Below are positions 1-10,875 of a stretch of DNA of 64,000 nucleotides, in pieces (position 1 is the first letter of the stretch; every line of letters starts with the position of its first letter). The notes below the pieces were generated by a model, which saw nothing but the letters and a program-made list of their open reading frames with translations, did not search any database and was not told the DNA's origin. The position numbers were made by a program, and so were the translations under genes. The DNA comes from Tetragonia tetragonoides (taxonomy: Eukaryota > Streptophyta > Magnoliopsida > Caryophyllales > Aizoaceae), in contig CM076146.1 of NCBI GenBank assembly GCA_038025085.1, positions 10,354,001-10,418,000 of the forward strand, written 5' to 3'.

Positions 1-45
1 GAACTACATTGGCCTGATTCCCCATGGATATGTAGGTAACCCATA
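1..45 (+). other. Conserved block downstream of pol (element A)
   Basis: This segment reads GAACTACATTGGCCTGATTC and then a GGATATGTAGGTAACC core. The same block follows the pol stop of element C (27,688) and is present, reversed, in B (18,541) and D (37,868). It lies between the convergent 3' ends of pol and ORFa. It is non-coding in all copies and its role is unknown. Confidence 0.75.
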
Positions 46-329
46 TAACTTGGGCCACTTTAATAAAATAAATTTCTAAGGGAGTTTCAATCCATTCGAT
101 TAATGCAAAAATAAGCAAGTCTTTCATTAATATGGCTAAAGTTCATTACATGCTCTAATAAAAAAAACAGAGGTGCAAAAATAATAATAAAAAAATAAAA
201 GGGAATTTCTAAACTACATCTACTTGGGCATGCAAACCCATTATTTGAATTATACTACTAAGCAAAAATAAGACTTGCTAGACAATCAGAGGTGAACTAC
301 TCCTCTTTGTATTTGTTAAGTTCGGGCTC

Positions 330-1861
330 TTAGGCGGGCTCGTTAGGCTCATCAAGTTCCATTCGTTCTTTTGGAGCCCATCTTTCCCTACCATTACTCG
401 AAGAGGCCTCGTGATCATTGGGCCTAACTTGAAGGATTTGTTTGGTCGAGTGGGCCAGATTCTTCCTCTTTTTGGTTTGGGCCTTAGTCTTACCTTTTCC
501 CTTACCCTTAATTTGGGGGTTGGACGGCTTAGCGGGCCTATCAATTGGAGTTATCCTTACACCACTAGGCTCATCATATTTGCGGGCCTTGAATAACACT
601 TTTTCTTCCTCTAGGAGCATCTTGTTGACTTGATGGTCACCGCTCCAAACACACTCATTGTAAAAGGCCGATAGCCCGTGAGATTGCAGAAATACCGATT
701 TGATCCATACTTGACGACGGCTCCAATGCCGCTCCCAATTGGACACTAAGGAAGGGGTCAGAGGTCGTTGACAAGGGCACGCGCAACTTGCATTCAGAAT
801 TCTTTGTCGTAAATCGTATTGTCGTAGGAGGCGGTTTGGCAAAAAGAAATTCAAGGTACACAAACCAATGATCCAGGTGAAAGGCATGTTCTCACTACAT
901 CCCACGATCTTAGTGGTATGCCACCACGGAATAAACCAACCCATCTAGGTCTTGGCATACAAGAATTCCAACCATTCCTCACGAGAAGATAGAGAAAAGT
1001 GTCGACTCCTCGCCAGAAATTTTTTTGCGAGACCTTTGAGTATCTAGGGAAGGAGTTTCAAGGATATTGAGTCTCTCTTGAAACCATATCTACACCAAAA
1101 CCACAATAAGAAAAAAATGTTCGACTCAATACAAGATGAGAATTTCACTACATAAAGTTAAATCTATAAAGATTAAGGCTTTATCACAAAAACTTACTTG
1201 AAGGAGTAAAGGGCTCCCGGTGAAGGACACTTGAGGATTGCTCTTGACCCTATCTAAAGCAAGGATCGTCTCTCCCACGACCAAGTGCATAGGAGTGCTA
1301 TCCCATTGAATTTGCCAGGTCACCCTAAGAAGGCAAGCTTTGCCATTGTTCATGGTAGACTTCTTCTCGGATGGAATAAGAGCGTCTTCATTGCCACCAA
1401 CAAATAGATAACGGTGGAGGAGGCAAAATATTAAAGGTGCGTTTCTTGTACCTCATATCCATTGCATTCCGGGCTCTATATGTGAAGAAAGTCACAAGCC
1501 TAACAAGATCAACATCCTCATCATGAAGCACTTGAGCCACTTTACGAGGAGACAACCCGAGATATCATTAAAAATCACCTGAAAAGGCGTTCCCCAAGTA
1601 AGGAACGGCGGGAGGGCTCTCGGTCGGAAAGTCAATGATATCGGAGAACTCCTCCACCAACGGGCACATCTCATGAGCACCAAAGCGAAAAACATGGAAC
1701 TTCGATTCCCAAAATTCAATTAAAGCATGGAGAAAGTCCCACAATATTTTGACTTGTTTGAGGTGAAAGAATGCATTAAGCTTGAAAGGAGTGAGTTCTA
1801 ACCTCTCCTCTACGGTCATGGAGGCCAACCAAGCATCAAAGACATCATCAAAGTTCACCAT
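330..1861 (-). pseudogene. ORFa of element A: antisense PMD-like gene, degenerate
   Basis: The start at 1861 gives MVNFDDVFDAWLASM, followed by W-rich and FHVFRFGAHEMCPLVEEF motifs that align with ORFa of C (29,280) and B (17,152). The reading then shifts frame near 1570 and is recovered in pieces. One has the conserved HLVVGETILALDR and GSPLLLQ motifs (1353-1126). Another has W-PWW and LLRQYDLRQ (944 onward), like the R-QFG-Q-IP end of plant mobile domain proteins. The last ~90 residues are a Lys/Gly/Ser-rich disordered tail ending at 330. It runs opposite to pol. A protein of ~450 residues is expected; frame breaks make this copy probably non-functional unless some gaps are introns. Function is unknown. 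Confidence 0.6.
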
Positions 1862-2021
1862 TGTTAAAATTAAGGATTTTCTCTCAAGGAATTTTCTCTC
1901 TCTAGGGGCTCAAAGTAAGTGGTGAGAAGAGAAGAAGAAGAAACCCAATTATATAGAGGTCACGGTTAGATTGTCGTCGAAAAATTAAGGAAACGCGGAT
2001 AACAGACAGAAAAAGGACAGG

Positions 2022-2130
2022 CGGCCATTCCCCCAGTTTGGACGGCTGAGCCGCTGGGACGAGCGGGTTGACCGCTAGAACAAGCGGTGGCCGCTTGAAC
2101 TCTAGCATAGCTGCTAGGAGCTCTAGCGGT
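2022..2130 (-). promoter_or_regulatory. Phased CGG-N5-CCG dyad array upstream of ORFa (element A)
   Basis: Dyads start at 2022 (CGG-N5-CCC), 2043 (CGG-CTGAG-CCG), 2064 (CGG-GTTGA-CCG) and 2085 (CGG-TGG-CCG, spacer 3). Each start is exactly 21 bp from the last, and degenerate copies follow to about 2130. A TATA-like TATATAATT (minus strand) lies near 1950-1960, between the array and the ORFa start at 1861. The same arrangement stands before ORFb and in the LTR of this element. That it is a protein-binding array is inferred. Confidence 0.6.
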
Positions 2131-2564
2131 CACCATGTATAGGCACCTAATGTGCAGTTTCGCGAGGCCGACCTCGGTCCATTCGACCTCTCCTTAACCG
2201 AGCTCTACCTTCCTATTTCCCACTTGGATAGATTTTGAAAGCCTTCCTTTATATTTTTGCTCTTGTCACTTTTCTCTTTTTTCCTTTTTTATTTCTTTCC
2301 TTCTTTTTATTAGGATTATCAAGTTCCACATTTTTTCCTTTTATTTTCTGATTCCTTATTTTTTTTAATTATTTTTTCCCTTTTAATTATCTTTTTCTAT
2401 TTTCTTTTATATGCATTTTAGGGGAAGGGGTACCCCAAATGTGCTAAGTTCTCGAGAATCCTAAATTCTCAGAGTTCGTGTTTTGTGATTTTCCATTCGG
2501 AAATTAGATGATTAAATTCACATATGTGCATTTGCGTGATATATTTGTGCGTGAATAAAAGTAT
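2131..2564. other. Gene-free spacer, T-rich
   Basis: The spacer lies upstream of the ORFa promoter and outside the long inverted repeat. It is rich in short poly-T tracts with TTTTCCTTTT-like runs. I see no coding or RNA feature. Confidence 0.5.
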
Positions 2565-3621
2565 GATTTCCTCAAATATACACGATTAGCAAACTAATTT
2601 CCCATATAGCTTCGGTTGAGAACTATTTCCCAACATATACATCTATTAGGTTCGGATAGAGGCAAGGAAGTGAGATTTCCTCAAATATACATGTTTAACA
2701 AAATAATTCCCAAGATATACGTTATGTAGGATTTCGATTTTTTTTTCCTTCCAATTTTTTTTATCCGATTTTTTTCTTCCGCTTTATTTTGTTACGGTTT
2801 TTTTCTTCTAGAAGTGGGTGTATGCCACAACGGTTTTCTTTGTAAAATTTTTACCCCCAGATCTTCGCTTAACCACAGTAATGGGAAATATATTTAACCT
2901 GTCTAGCAAGCTCTTTTCATTTCAGTAATAACGCGTGATCCAAACGGTAAATCAACATTTGTACTCCGTTCAACCAACCTATATTCAAACAATTAACCGA
3001 CCATTGATCCAAATTTATACAAGTCCAAAAGATTTTCATAAATCTCAAATAAAATTTCAATACTTGACAATAGTTGAGTTAACATAACTCAAATCACCAA
3101 AAAAAAAAATACGACAGACAATAATTCTGCTAAAACCATTACTACTGCAGAAGCACTTTAGGACCTCCGTCTCGATCGATGCCCTCCACGATCCTCGAAG
3201 AAAGTGCAGACTCTATAATAGTTGGCAATGGTTTCACTCTATAAGTCGGCTTATCTACTATGATGTAGAACGCGACTATCTATTTGTCCCGAGTAGCCTG
3301 CAGTTTAAAGGTTTTGAAACCTGTAACAATGATCAATTCAACTCAGAAAGTGCAGAATGCAGCCACTTCTAGAAGAAAAAACCATAACAAAATAAAGCAG
3401 AAGAAAAAAACTCGGATAAAAAAAAATAAAATTGGAAGGAAAAATAAATCAAAATCCTATATGATGTATATCTTCGGAATTATTTTGTTAAACATGTATA
3501 TTTGAAGAAATTACACTTCATTGCCTCTATCCGAACCTAATAGATGTATATGTTGGGAAATAGTTCTCAACCGAAGCTATATAGGGAATTAGTTTACTAA
3601 TCATGTATATTTGAGGAAATC
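2565..3621. repeat. Long inverted repeat, arms of about 255 bp
   Basis: The left arm (2565-2817) begins GATTTCCTCAAATATAC. It is closely matched in reverse complement by the right arm (3363-3621). The central parts, including the GGTTCGGATAGAGGCAA region, pair with very few mismatches; the T-rich inner parts differ by small indels. The loop is about 545 bp. Each arm also contains a direct sub-repeat of its first ~25 bp. It lies between the two antisense genes of element A. It could be a foldback-type insertion, and a transcript through it would form a long hairpin. No target duplication was identified. Confidence 0.75.
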
Positions 3622-3694
3622 ACACTGAATAAAATGCAATATTTATAGCAGGTTTAATAGAAGCCCGAATGTTCAAAATGCATTACAACAAATA

Positions 3695-6600
3695 TCACTG
3701 GCCATCTTCGCCAGTACTTCGACCCGCCTGAGACGACTCTCCGGGCCCACTCGATGATGGAGCACCTGAAGGACCGGGCTGGGACATCCCCCAAGCTCTA
3801 GGGTCAAAAGCAAATAATGAGCCCGCCAAATGAGCAGGGTCCAGTGAATGACGCGATGGCCTCGACATGCTTGGGTAGCCGCCATACCCCGTACTCTCCT
3901 GGCTCCAAGAGCTCCTCGGAGGGATTGGATGATGCATATGCATGGGATAACCCGAGTACCCCATAGGAGGAGGCGGTGCATGCCACTGCGGAAGATAAGG
4001 TACCTGGGACGGGTTCCCCGTATCCACTCGAGCTTGAGGCGTCCCATGACGCACCTCCGTACTCTCTTTCCTCGGAGGAGGACGCTGCGGCGTAGGCGCC
4101 GACTCTGGAGCACGAATAACTGGAGGCCTAGGAGGCCTCGCCACGAGAACAGGCTGCAAAATAAACTTAAGGTCAGAAAATTATAAAATTCATATCAAGC
4201 ACTATTACTTGAAATGAACATACCTCCCGAACGTCGGATCGACGACTCGTGCACACACTCCGAGACGCGAATTTGGAAATCACATGTTTAAGGGCATGCA
4301 TGCCCCTATAGATCTTCCGCGTCTCAGCAGCATCCAACTGTACACATAAAAGGCGAGTCAGTATAAACATAAATGAAACATTGCAAATTAAAATGAATTT
4401 TTACTTACCCCCCTACAATCAATTGGTCGAGGCAATCCGTCGACCTCCTCATCGGGACCACGAAACTCAGGAATTAAAAGGACTTGAGAGGACTCGTCCG
4501 CTCCTGTATAACCCACCGACATGGTAGGAGGAGTAGGGCGCCGAGAAGAAGCAGTCACATGAGACAACGAAGAACTCGCAGCACTCTGCAGAACTTGAAG
4601 ATATTAGACATTTCTAAATTTCCAAACGAAATTAAAAAACAAAATAAATTACTCACCGGATCAGTGGAGAAGTTAGGGCACAATCGAGCCATAGCATACT
4701 CGGTATACGCCACCATAAGATCCACCCCCAGGTCAGCCGGGAGCAAATACTCAAGGGCATGCACCCCAACGGTGGCTGTCCTTACCTGCTCCACGGTAAG
4801 GTGACGAACATAAAGCATAGAATCCGGAGGATCCAAAGCAATCCTCAGAGTCGGAAGGTCGGAGAAAGTCTGCCTAATCAGTCTCTCTCCCAAGAACCAC
4901 TCAAAACCAAAAGGACCCTCAATGAGGACTCTCTTCTGGTCGTACTCTCGAGCACCTAAGAATTGGTCCGAGAGGTCCGGGAGGTAATCCGTCCAAGGGA
5001 ACCAAACAACCCGCAAAAGCAAAGAATGAGCACATAAAAGGATGAAGAGGACAATAAAAATGCCGAAGGTGAATGGGCGATCAAGGGATATATCGCCTCC
5101 CTAAGGGCGTGCAGTGTGGTGAATGGGCAAGAAGCCCGTCTTCTCCAGGCCTGCATCGCTGAAAAGGACAAATCCCCTGTCTCGAGAAGAGGGGCAAGGT
5201 CGGGGAAATGCTCATAAAACCAAGTCTAAGACATGCAAAGAACATGGATTAGACACAAGTCATGAGTAAAAAGACACAAAAAATAAGAAGGGTAAAAAGA
5301 AATTACCTCCATGACCTTCCAATAACCAACCAAGGAGATGCGAGGAGCGCCCTTCTCCCTATTGAGGCGGCTGGACTGCCTCAAACACCGCTGAAGAAAA
5401 GAGTATGCGGGAGGACCCCAGTTGTACTCCGCAACTCTGTCCAAATCCCGCAAGCACGGGAAATAGCAAACATGATACCTACTAGCTTTATCCGAAAAGA
5501 TGGAACAAGGTAGAATATAAGCCAAGAAAAGGCGAGCATGCTGCCCCACCATGATTTTCTTCAGCTTTCTCGGGTTGGTCAAGAACTGGACCTTTACGTC
5601 AGTCTGCCCATACTTCATACCATCTCAATTGGCCCCGAAAAGGCTAAATATCTCCACCATATCATCTATACTCACCTCTCCATAAGTGAGAGGGATACCG
5701 GTGCAAGGGAGCCCGAAAATGAGACCGAACTCAAAAGAGGTGATCATAATCTCACCCATAGGAAAAGGAAAAGTACTGGTAGTATCCCAGTACCGCACTA
5801 CAAGACCTCTAACAAGTAAGCGGTCGGAGCGCTCAGCAGAAGTGATAGACGCTAACAGATGACAGAAGCCACAACGCTCCACTATGGCGTTGACTTCAGA
5901 AGTCACGTACCTACAGGCTTTCTCAATCCTGGAAAGGCTACCGTAACCCCGCATGGTAGTGTCTACATCATATACAACACAATAATTGTAAAACAATTAG
6001 CTAGGTGATCCTAGTAACAACTACCAGTCTCCGGTTTAGTCCTAAATTTTTACAACTCCTAAAATTTAGCATTGTAGCTAAACCAATATAACAAGAGTAA
6101 GTTTTAACGAGAATAAATTTCATACAAGTTTATTTTCCATAAATTTCCTCAAAAATCATCTACCATTAAAAGAAAAATTAACTTCACTCAAGTTTATTTT
6201 CACCAAAGAGTGATAACTACAACGAGAATTAATTTCACACAAATTTATTTTCCACCACTTAAAGATGAATTTCACACAAATTCATTATTCACATGCAAAA
6301 ATAATTCTACGAGAATTTGCAAACTAGCAAAAAAAACCAATTTCACGCAAATTGGTTTTCCACATTAGCTACACTACAATTCTCAACCTAAAAATTCTAT
6401 GTTTGCCTACACATGATTTTCTAACTGTAAAAGCGCAAAGGAAAAAAAATGACATACCCGACATTTGGTACTTACGATAACCAAATGATCCTGCTTCCTG
6501 AAAACGAGATCGTGGGGCTCCCAACGATCGGTGGGATGAAAATCACTACGAGTGAACTCATCTTGGACTAAGCGGTGCTCACCGACCCAGTGATGGGGTA

Positions 6601-6697
6601 TACCGGAAATGAAGAATCGAGTAAAAATATTCGGGGTCTCCCTAACAACAATATCTTGTTCCTTCCTTTTCCTACCTCCTCTAAGTTTGGGAGCCAT
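3695..6697 (-). CDS. ORFb of element A: antisense plant mobile domain (PMD) gene, about 7 exons
   Basis: The start at 6697 (MAPKLRGGRKRKEQD) aligns with the MAPKDKGKR/MSPKDKGKR starts in B and C. Approximate exons are 6697-6458, ~5962-5307, ~5229-5057, ~5000-4657, ~4585-4411, 4337-4224 and 4153-3695, with GT/AG signals on the minus strand (GTATGT, GTAATT, GTGAGT, GTAAGT). PMD hallmarks appear in order: LVVRYWDTTSTFPFPMGE, EYNWGPPAYSFLQRCLR, WFYEHFPDLAP and IEGPFGFEWFLGERL. The last exon is Pro/Gly/Ser-rich and disordered. One in-frame TGA (5625-5627) interrupts exon 2, and the exon 1/2 junction phase is not resolved, so this copy may be dead. PMD proteins such as Arabidopsis MAIN/MAIL1 act in gene and transposon silencing; the role of this protein is unknown. 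Confidence 0.75.
6000..6400 (-). other. First intron of ORFb (element A), A/T-rich short repeats
   Basis: This stretch lies between exons 1 and 2 of ORFb. It is A/T-rich and repeats a unit like ATTTCACACAAATTTATTTT several times. No coding potential is seen. Confidence 0.5.
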
Positions 6698-6989
6698 GGA
6701 TGAAGAACAAAATTGGAGTTTTTGAAAATTGAGTGAAATTCACAAAACTCACAAATTCACACAATTTTGAGTTTTGACACTCAAAAACTCAAGAACAACT
6801 AACAAAATCAAGTTCTTTTAAGAACTTGAGCAAGAAAACCTCAAGATTTGGAGCTAGGGGCTTTGATGGAGGTTGAGAGCTTGAAGAAAATGAAGGATAG
6901 AGAGAAGAGAAGGCTTAAAATGGAAGAAGATCCATTTCGGCCTCCCCCCCCCACTCTTCCTTTTATTCCACGTGCTAAACCCTACCGAA

Positions 6990-7187
6990 CGGTGGAACCG
7001 CCCAGGTGGACGGTCAAACCGCCAGGCTGGCGGTTAAACCGCAAGCCACGTAGCTTGCCCGCTTGCCCAAACGGCTCAACCGTTTGGCAGAGCGGATTAA
7101 CCGCTCCAACCAGCGGCATGGCCGCTCCAGCAAGCGGCTTGACCGCTCCACCAAGCGGTTTAGCCGTTTGTACCGGCGGTTTGGCCG
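6990..7187 (-). promoter_or_regulatory. Nine phased CGG-N5-CCG dyads upstream of ORFb (element A)
   Basis: Nine dyads have the form CGG, any five bases, CCG. They start at 6990, 7011, 7031, 7072, 7093, 7114, 7135, 7156 and 7177. Steps are 21, 20, 41 (one degenerate site skipped), 21, 21, 21, 21 and 21 bp. The five-base spacers differ almost every time, so the half-sites and the period are kept while the spacer is free. The array ends about 25 bp upstream of an AATAAAAGG TATA-like box (minus strand, ~6961-6970). It looks like a two-helical-turn array for a dimeric DNA-binding protein; that reading is inferred. Confidence 0.7.
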
Positions 7188-7419
7188 CCTAACACTCCTC
7201 CTCTTATTGTATTCTATTCAGGGCCATTAGTTCAAAATCAGTGGGCCCCACGTGAGGCTAATAGCAGTTATTTACACTCCAAAATCCGTTTATGAAAGCG
7301 GGACTACTTTAAACCAACGGATTTGTACATCTATACTCGGCCTATGGCAAGGGCTGGCGTCTGACGAAAGGTCTGAGCAACATTTTATTACCCTTTACAA
7401 TTACATTTATTATTTATCT

Positions 7420-8150
7420 TGTTTCCAACGAAATATTTTATTGAGTAACCTACAGCACTGGGTCTCCCTTCGACTGAAAATCGAAGGACATTTATTGTGT
7501 GACCTACAGCTTAGGGTCTCTTTTAGACTAAAAATTGAAGGATTTTTATTATCTATTATTTTATTTCGAACGAAATATTTTATTGTGTAACCTACAGCAC
7601 AGGGTTTTCCTTCGACTGAAAATCGAAGGACATTTATTGTGTGACCTACAGCACAAGGTCTCTCTTCGACTAAAAATCGAAGGATTTTTATCATTTATTG
7701 TTTTATTTCTAACGAAATATTTTATTGTGTAACCTACAACACAGGATTTTCCTTCGACTGAAAATCGAAGGACGTTTATTGTGTGGCCTACAACACACGG
7801 TCTCCCTTTGAATAAAAAACGAAGGATTTTTATCATATATTCTATTTATAACGAAATATTTTATTGTGTAACTTACAGCACATGGTTTCCCTTCGACTGA
7901 ATATCGAAGGACATTTATTGTGTGACCTACAGCACAGAGTCTCATTTCGACTAAAAATCGAATGAGTTTTATCATTACTACCTATCTTTTTTCTAATGAA
8001 TATTTTATTGTGTAACCTACAGCACAAGGACCCTTCGACTGATAATCGAAGGATTTTTATTGTGTGACCTATAGTATAGGGTCTCACCATTCGACTGATA
8101 ATCGAAGGATTTTTATTGTGTGACCTAAAACATAGGGTCAAACTCCCGGT
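7420..8150. repeat. Tandem repeat array in the 3' region of element A
   Basis: About five copies of a ~140-145 bp unit begin ACGAAATATTTTATTGTGTAACC (e.g. 7425, 7570, 7711, 7851, 7996). Each unit is made of two ~70-bp half-units with TGTGACCTACAGCACA and a stem-loop CCTTCGA...TCGAAGG. Translation frames across it are artefacts. It lies between the ORFb promoter and the LTR, where Tat-lineage elements are known to carry hypervariable tandem repeats. Confidence 0.9.
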
Positions 8151-8289
8151 CAAATAAACCGGGGGAATTATTAGTTTATCCTAAAATGATTGTTTATCTC
8201 TAACTATTTGTCACCTGACTCAGCTTGCCTATTTGTTGAATCATGCCTGTATTGGCATAGGAATACTTTGACCTTCGCTCTATTCGAGC

Positions 8290-8309
8290 TCGGCCAAAGT
8301 AGGGGCTTC
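8290..8309 (+). other. Polypurine tract of element A
   Basis: CCAAAGTAGGGGCTTC lies immediately before the LTR start. It matches the AAAGTGGAGGCTTC of element C and, reversed, the GAAGCCCCCACTTTT of B. This is the plus-strand primer site for reverse transcription. Confidence 0.75.
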
Positions 8310-9590
8310 TGTAGACACCAAAAAGTGTGTCTATGATATGTCCCCCTAAAAACCCGAAGATGAAAGGATTGGATTTTGCTCGAACTTGGGTTGCGAGAAT
8401 AATTCCTCTGATGATTAGCCCAGTTCATTTGAATTAACCAGTGGAAGCCTTTTGTACAGGTGATCAAAACCAGTTGGACTCAATTCATTTGGAGTCCAAA
8501 ACTGAGAGATAGGCCTCTTTGAGCCCAAGGGCCCGAAAGGGAACCCAAACCCTTGAGTCAACCCTTGGTCAAACAAGGGACCTCAGTTAATCCCGTGTGG
8601 ACCGCCTCGGAATAGCCTCCCCCACTTAGAAAGCATGTCAGGCGCCTATGCAGGCAGGGCGCTCCAGGTCCAAGCGGCCACGCTTGAGTTCAAGCGGCTT
8701 GATCGCTTGCCTAGCTGCATGGCCGCCTGGACCCTTTCTCGCAGAAGGAAAATTCGACGCCCATTCGATTTTCGTTCCAAACCCTGGCAGCTCCCCCTCT
8801 TCTACATAAACAAACCTTAGGATTTAGTTGAAGGGGTTGGTCTTTTGCTTCGGAATTTGAGAGGTTGGACATTTCTCTCACATTATAAACCTTAAATTCC
8901 GATTCTACTTCTTCTTTAGGCTAGCCCTAGCACCACAAAAATAAACCTTCATACTTCATCAAGAGCAAGAGTTCAAGCATTAAACCCAATAGTCCATTAT
9001 GAGCATCAAGGTAATCTAACCTGAGTGTTTTCATTAAATGTTATATTTTCTTGTTATCTAGTAACGATTTTAGTTTATGTGATATGTACATGCATGGCAC
9101 GTTTTGAGCAAAAGGAGTTGTATTAAACCCGAAGAATGAATGAATGGATGAATGAATGCATGTATTTTATTGCTCTTTATTATAAATTATGCTTTGTTTG
9201 TGAATTGGTGGATGAATTGTTTTATTTGTCTTCTAATTTGCAGGTTTTAGCACATTTATCGTTGTTAGCATTAAAAGCATGTAAATTTGATAAGTTGTTA
9301 AAAGTGGTCACATTAGTAATGTTTGTTCAACCCATTAGTTAAGACAAGGATTTTGGACAAATTGAACCTTGTTTGGAACCGTAGCATTAACAATCGCATT
9401 GAATTGATTAGTAAAGGCCGTTGTTGTTAACGGGCGAGTTGGGTGCCTAACACCTTCCTAACTCATACTCACGCCCCCGAACTCATTTATGAAGTCAATT
9501 TCCCCAATAGGGATTGTGGTGCACAGGAATCGAATTGACGTCTTTTTAGAATATTGACTTGATTCCAAGGGTTCCAAATTTCCTTAAATT
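8310..9590 (+). repeat. 3' LTR of element A
   Basis: It starts TGTAGACACC right after the polypurine tract. It carries a dyad array at 8670-8725 (CAAGCGGCCACGCTTG, then CAAGCGGCTTGATCGCTTG, then CTG-CATGG-CCG, about 20-bp steps). A TATA-like CATAAACAAACC follows near 8800. The block GAGTTGGGTGCCTAACACC (9430-9450) is shared with the LTRs of B, C and D. The 3' edge is uncertain: the sequence runs into TTTGGTGGCGAATTTT near 9590, which resembles a primer site, so the end given is approximate. Confidence 0.65.
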
Positions 9591-10110
9591 TGGTGGCGAA
9601 TTTTGACAATCTTAATCATCTCTCTAGTACAAAAGGATAAATCTTCATGTGCATTCACACTCGAAAGATTCACAAACAATGACGTTTTCCTAGGCTACCC
9701 CATCGGCCCGATAAAAACCCGGTAGTCTATAGTCACTACAGCAAATCTCAACCAAAGCAAGCACCTTTATCAACAACAGTCCAAAATTTACACTCAAAAC
9801 AGAGTGCCAACTTCAAATACTAAACTGCTCTATTTCACAAGGATTTAACCAAAACCACCAACAAGCATTCAAAGATAAGGGTCTAAGGAACTCAGAACAT
9901 TATCAAAGTTTCAACCTTTACCTCTTGAAGCGTGTCAAAGAACCAAAGAAACCAGCCTGTTCCAGGCGCAAGTCCAGCAGGAGTGACTGAGGGAAAATGT
10001 CTCAACGAGCACTCAAATCTTCTCATTTTGTCCTCAAACCAAAACCAGGTGAAAGAGGAATCTCTAATAAAGAAAACCCTTTAAAGGAACGAGCTAAAAA
10101 AAACCAAAAC
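9591..10110 (-). other. Unassigned, probably internal part of a small minus-strand LTR element
   Basis: No open frame of note. It ends at a TGGTATCGGA-type primer site (minus strand, 10,120-10,111), so it is probably the leader of a degraded minus-strand LTR element whose LTR begins at 10,124. Confidence 0.3.
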
Positions 10111-10123
10111 TCCGATACCAATT

Positions 10124-10870
10124 TGATGCATAACTCAATGGCTAAGCTCGTTCTTGGATAATCAGTTTTGGATCTCTCTTAAACTCTTTAAGTAACAAAC
10201 CCTCACCACAATATAAACTCTAATACAAGTTTATTATTTAAAGAGGGACTCAAAGCACAAGGATATATACTCCTAAGACAATGAGATTTGGGGATAAAAA
10301 GAGACAACACTATTTGTGTTTAATTTAATTCAAAAACGGCTACCGAGTACATGGTCGTCTCAACCTATATATAGGGGAGAGAAGGGTCCTTAAATGATCT
10401 AGGAATCATCTAAAAAGGATCATTGTTGTCCAAGGCTCAGCAAAGATCCGTTGGTGGGACCACAAGGCGCGTCCTAGGCTCACAATATGCTTGAGAGCGA
10501 CTTGAAAACGACAACTGGCTCTACTTTGTACTATTTAGACCACTACATTAAATGCCCTGATTTAATGGTCCTATAGGCCTTTTTCTTTCAACATGAGACT
10601 CCTTATCCTTTAGATATGTTTCCTAAGCTATTACAAAGCTGAGAACAAATTACAAATGTAAACTAAGCTTACTTAACGCTAATAATGGGCGTACGGACTA
10701 ATAAGGACATGTACGGACCAAATGACATTATGCATGTTAAAAGAAAGTTACAGCACTAAGCTTTATTCATGCAATCTAGGAAGGACCTTAGGAAGCCCTT
10801 TTGACCAAGGTTCATCCTTTAGACAATTTAGGATCACCATTGAACTCTTCGGGATATCTTAAATGCTCCC
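10124..10870 (-). repeat. Candidate minus-strand LTR (iMet-primed type) interrupted by element B
   Basis: On the minus strand an LTR end ...GCATCA is followed, after 3 bases, by TGGTATCGGA, close to the initiator-Met primer site TGGTATCAGAGC. CCTATATATAGG at ~10,366 could be its TATA box. Element B is inserted at its right side. The outer end is not identified. A comparable arrangement occurs at 49,477. Confidence 0.35.
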
Positions 10871-10875
10871 GCACT

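Larger units (their letters stand above)
1..9590 (+). mobile_element. Element A: 3' part of a Tat-lineage Ty3/gypsy LTR retrotransposon
   Basis: The window opens just after the pol stop of this element: the first 45 bases are the block that follows pol in the related elements B, C and D. Then come two antisense genes (ORFa, ORFb), a tandem repeat array, a polypurine tract ending at 8309 and an LTR beginning TGTAGACACC at 8310. Gag-pol and the 5' LTR lie outside the window. The order matches complete element C. Its LTR and repeats differ clearly from B-D, so it is a separate family. The right boundary is uncertain because no CA end with a checkable target duplication can be seen. Confidence 0.8.

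Noticed and set aside
3848..4186. Arg-rich plus-strand frame
   Set aside because: Complement shadow of the Pro-rich last exon of ORFb.
6990..7187. Fungal contamination suggested by Gal4-like CGG-N-CCG sites
   Set aside because: The array sits inside a plant Tat element with PMD genes and LTR; nothing fungal is present nearby.
7420..8150. Possible CRISPR array
   Set aside because: Units are ~70/140 bp and similar throughout, with no unique spacers, in a plant retrotransposon 3' region.
7410..8153. Overlapping minus-strand frames with a repeated CCRSHNKCPSIFSRRET-like peptide
   Set aside because: They are translations of the DNA tandem array; frames shift between units and nothing resembles a protein family.
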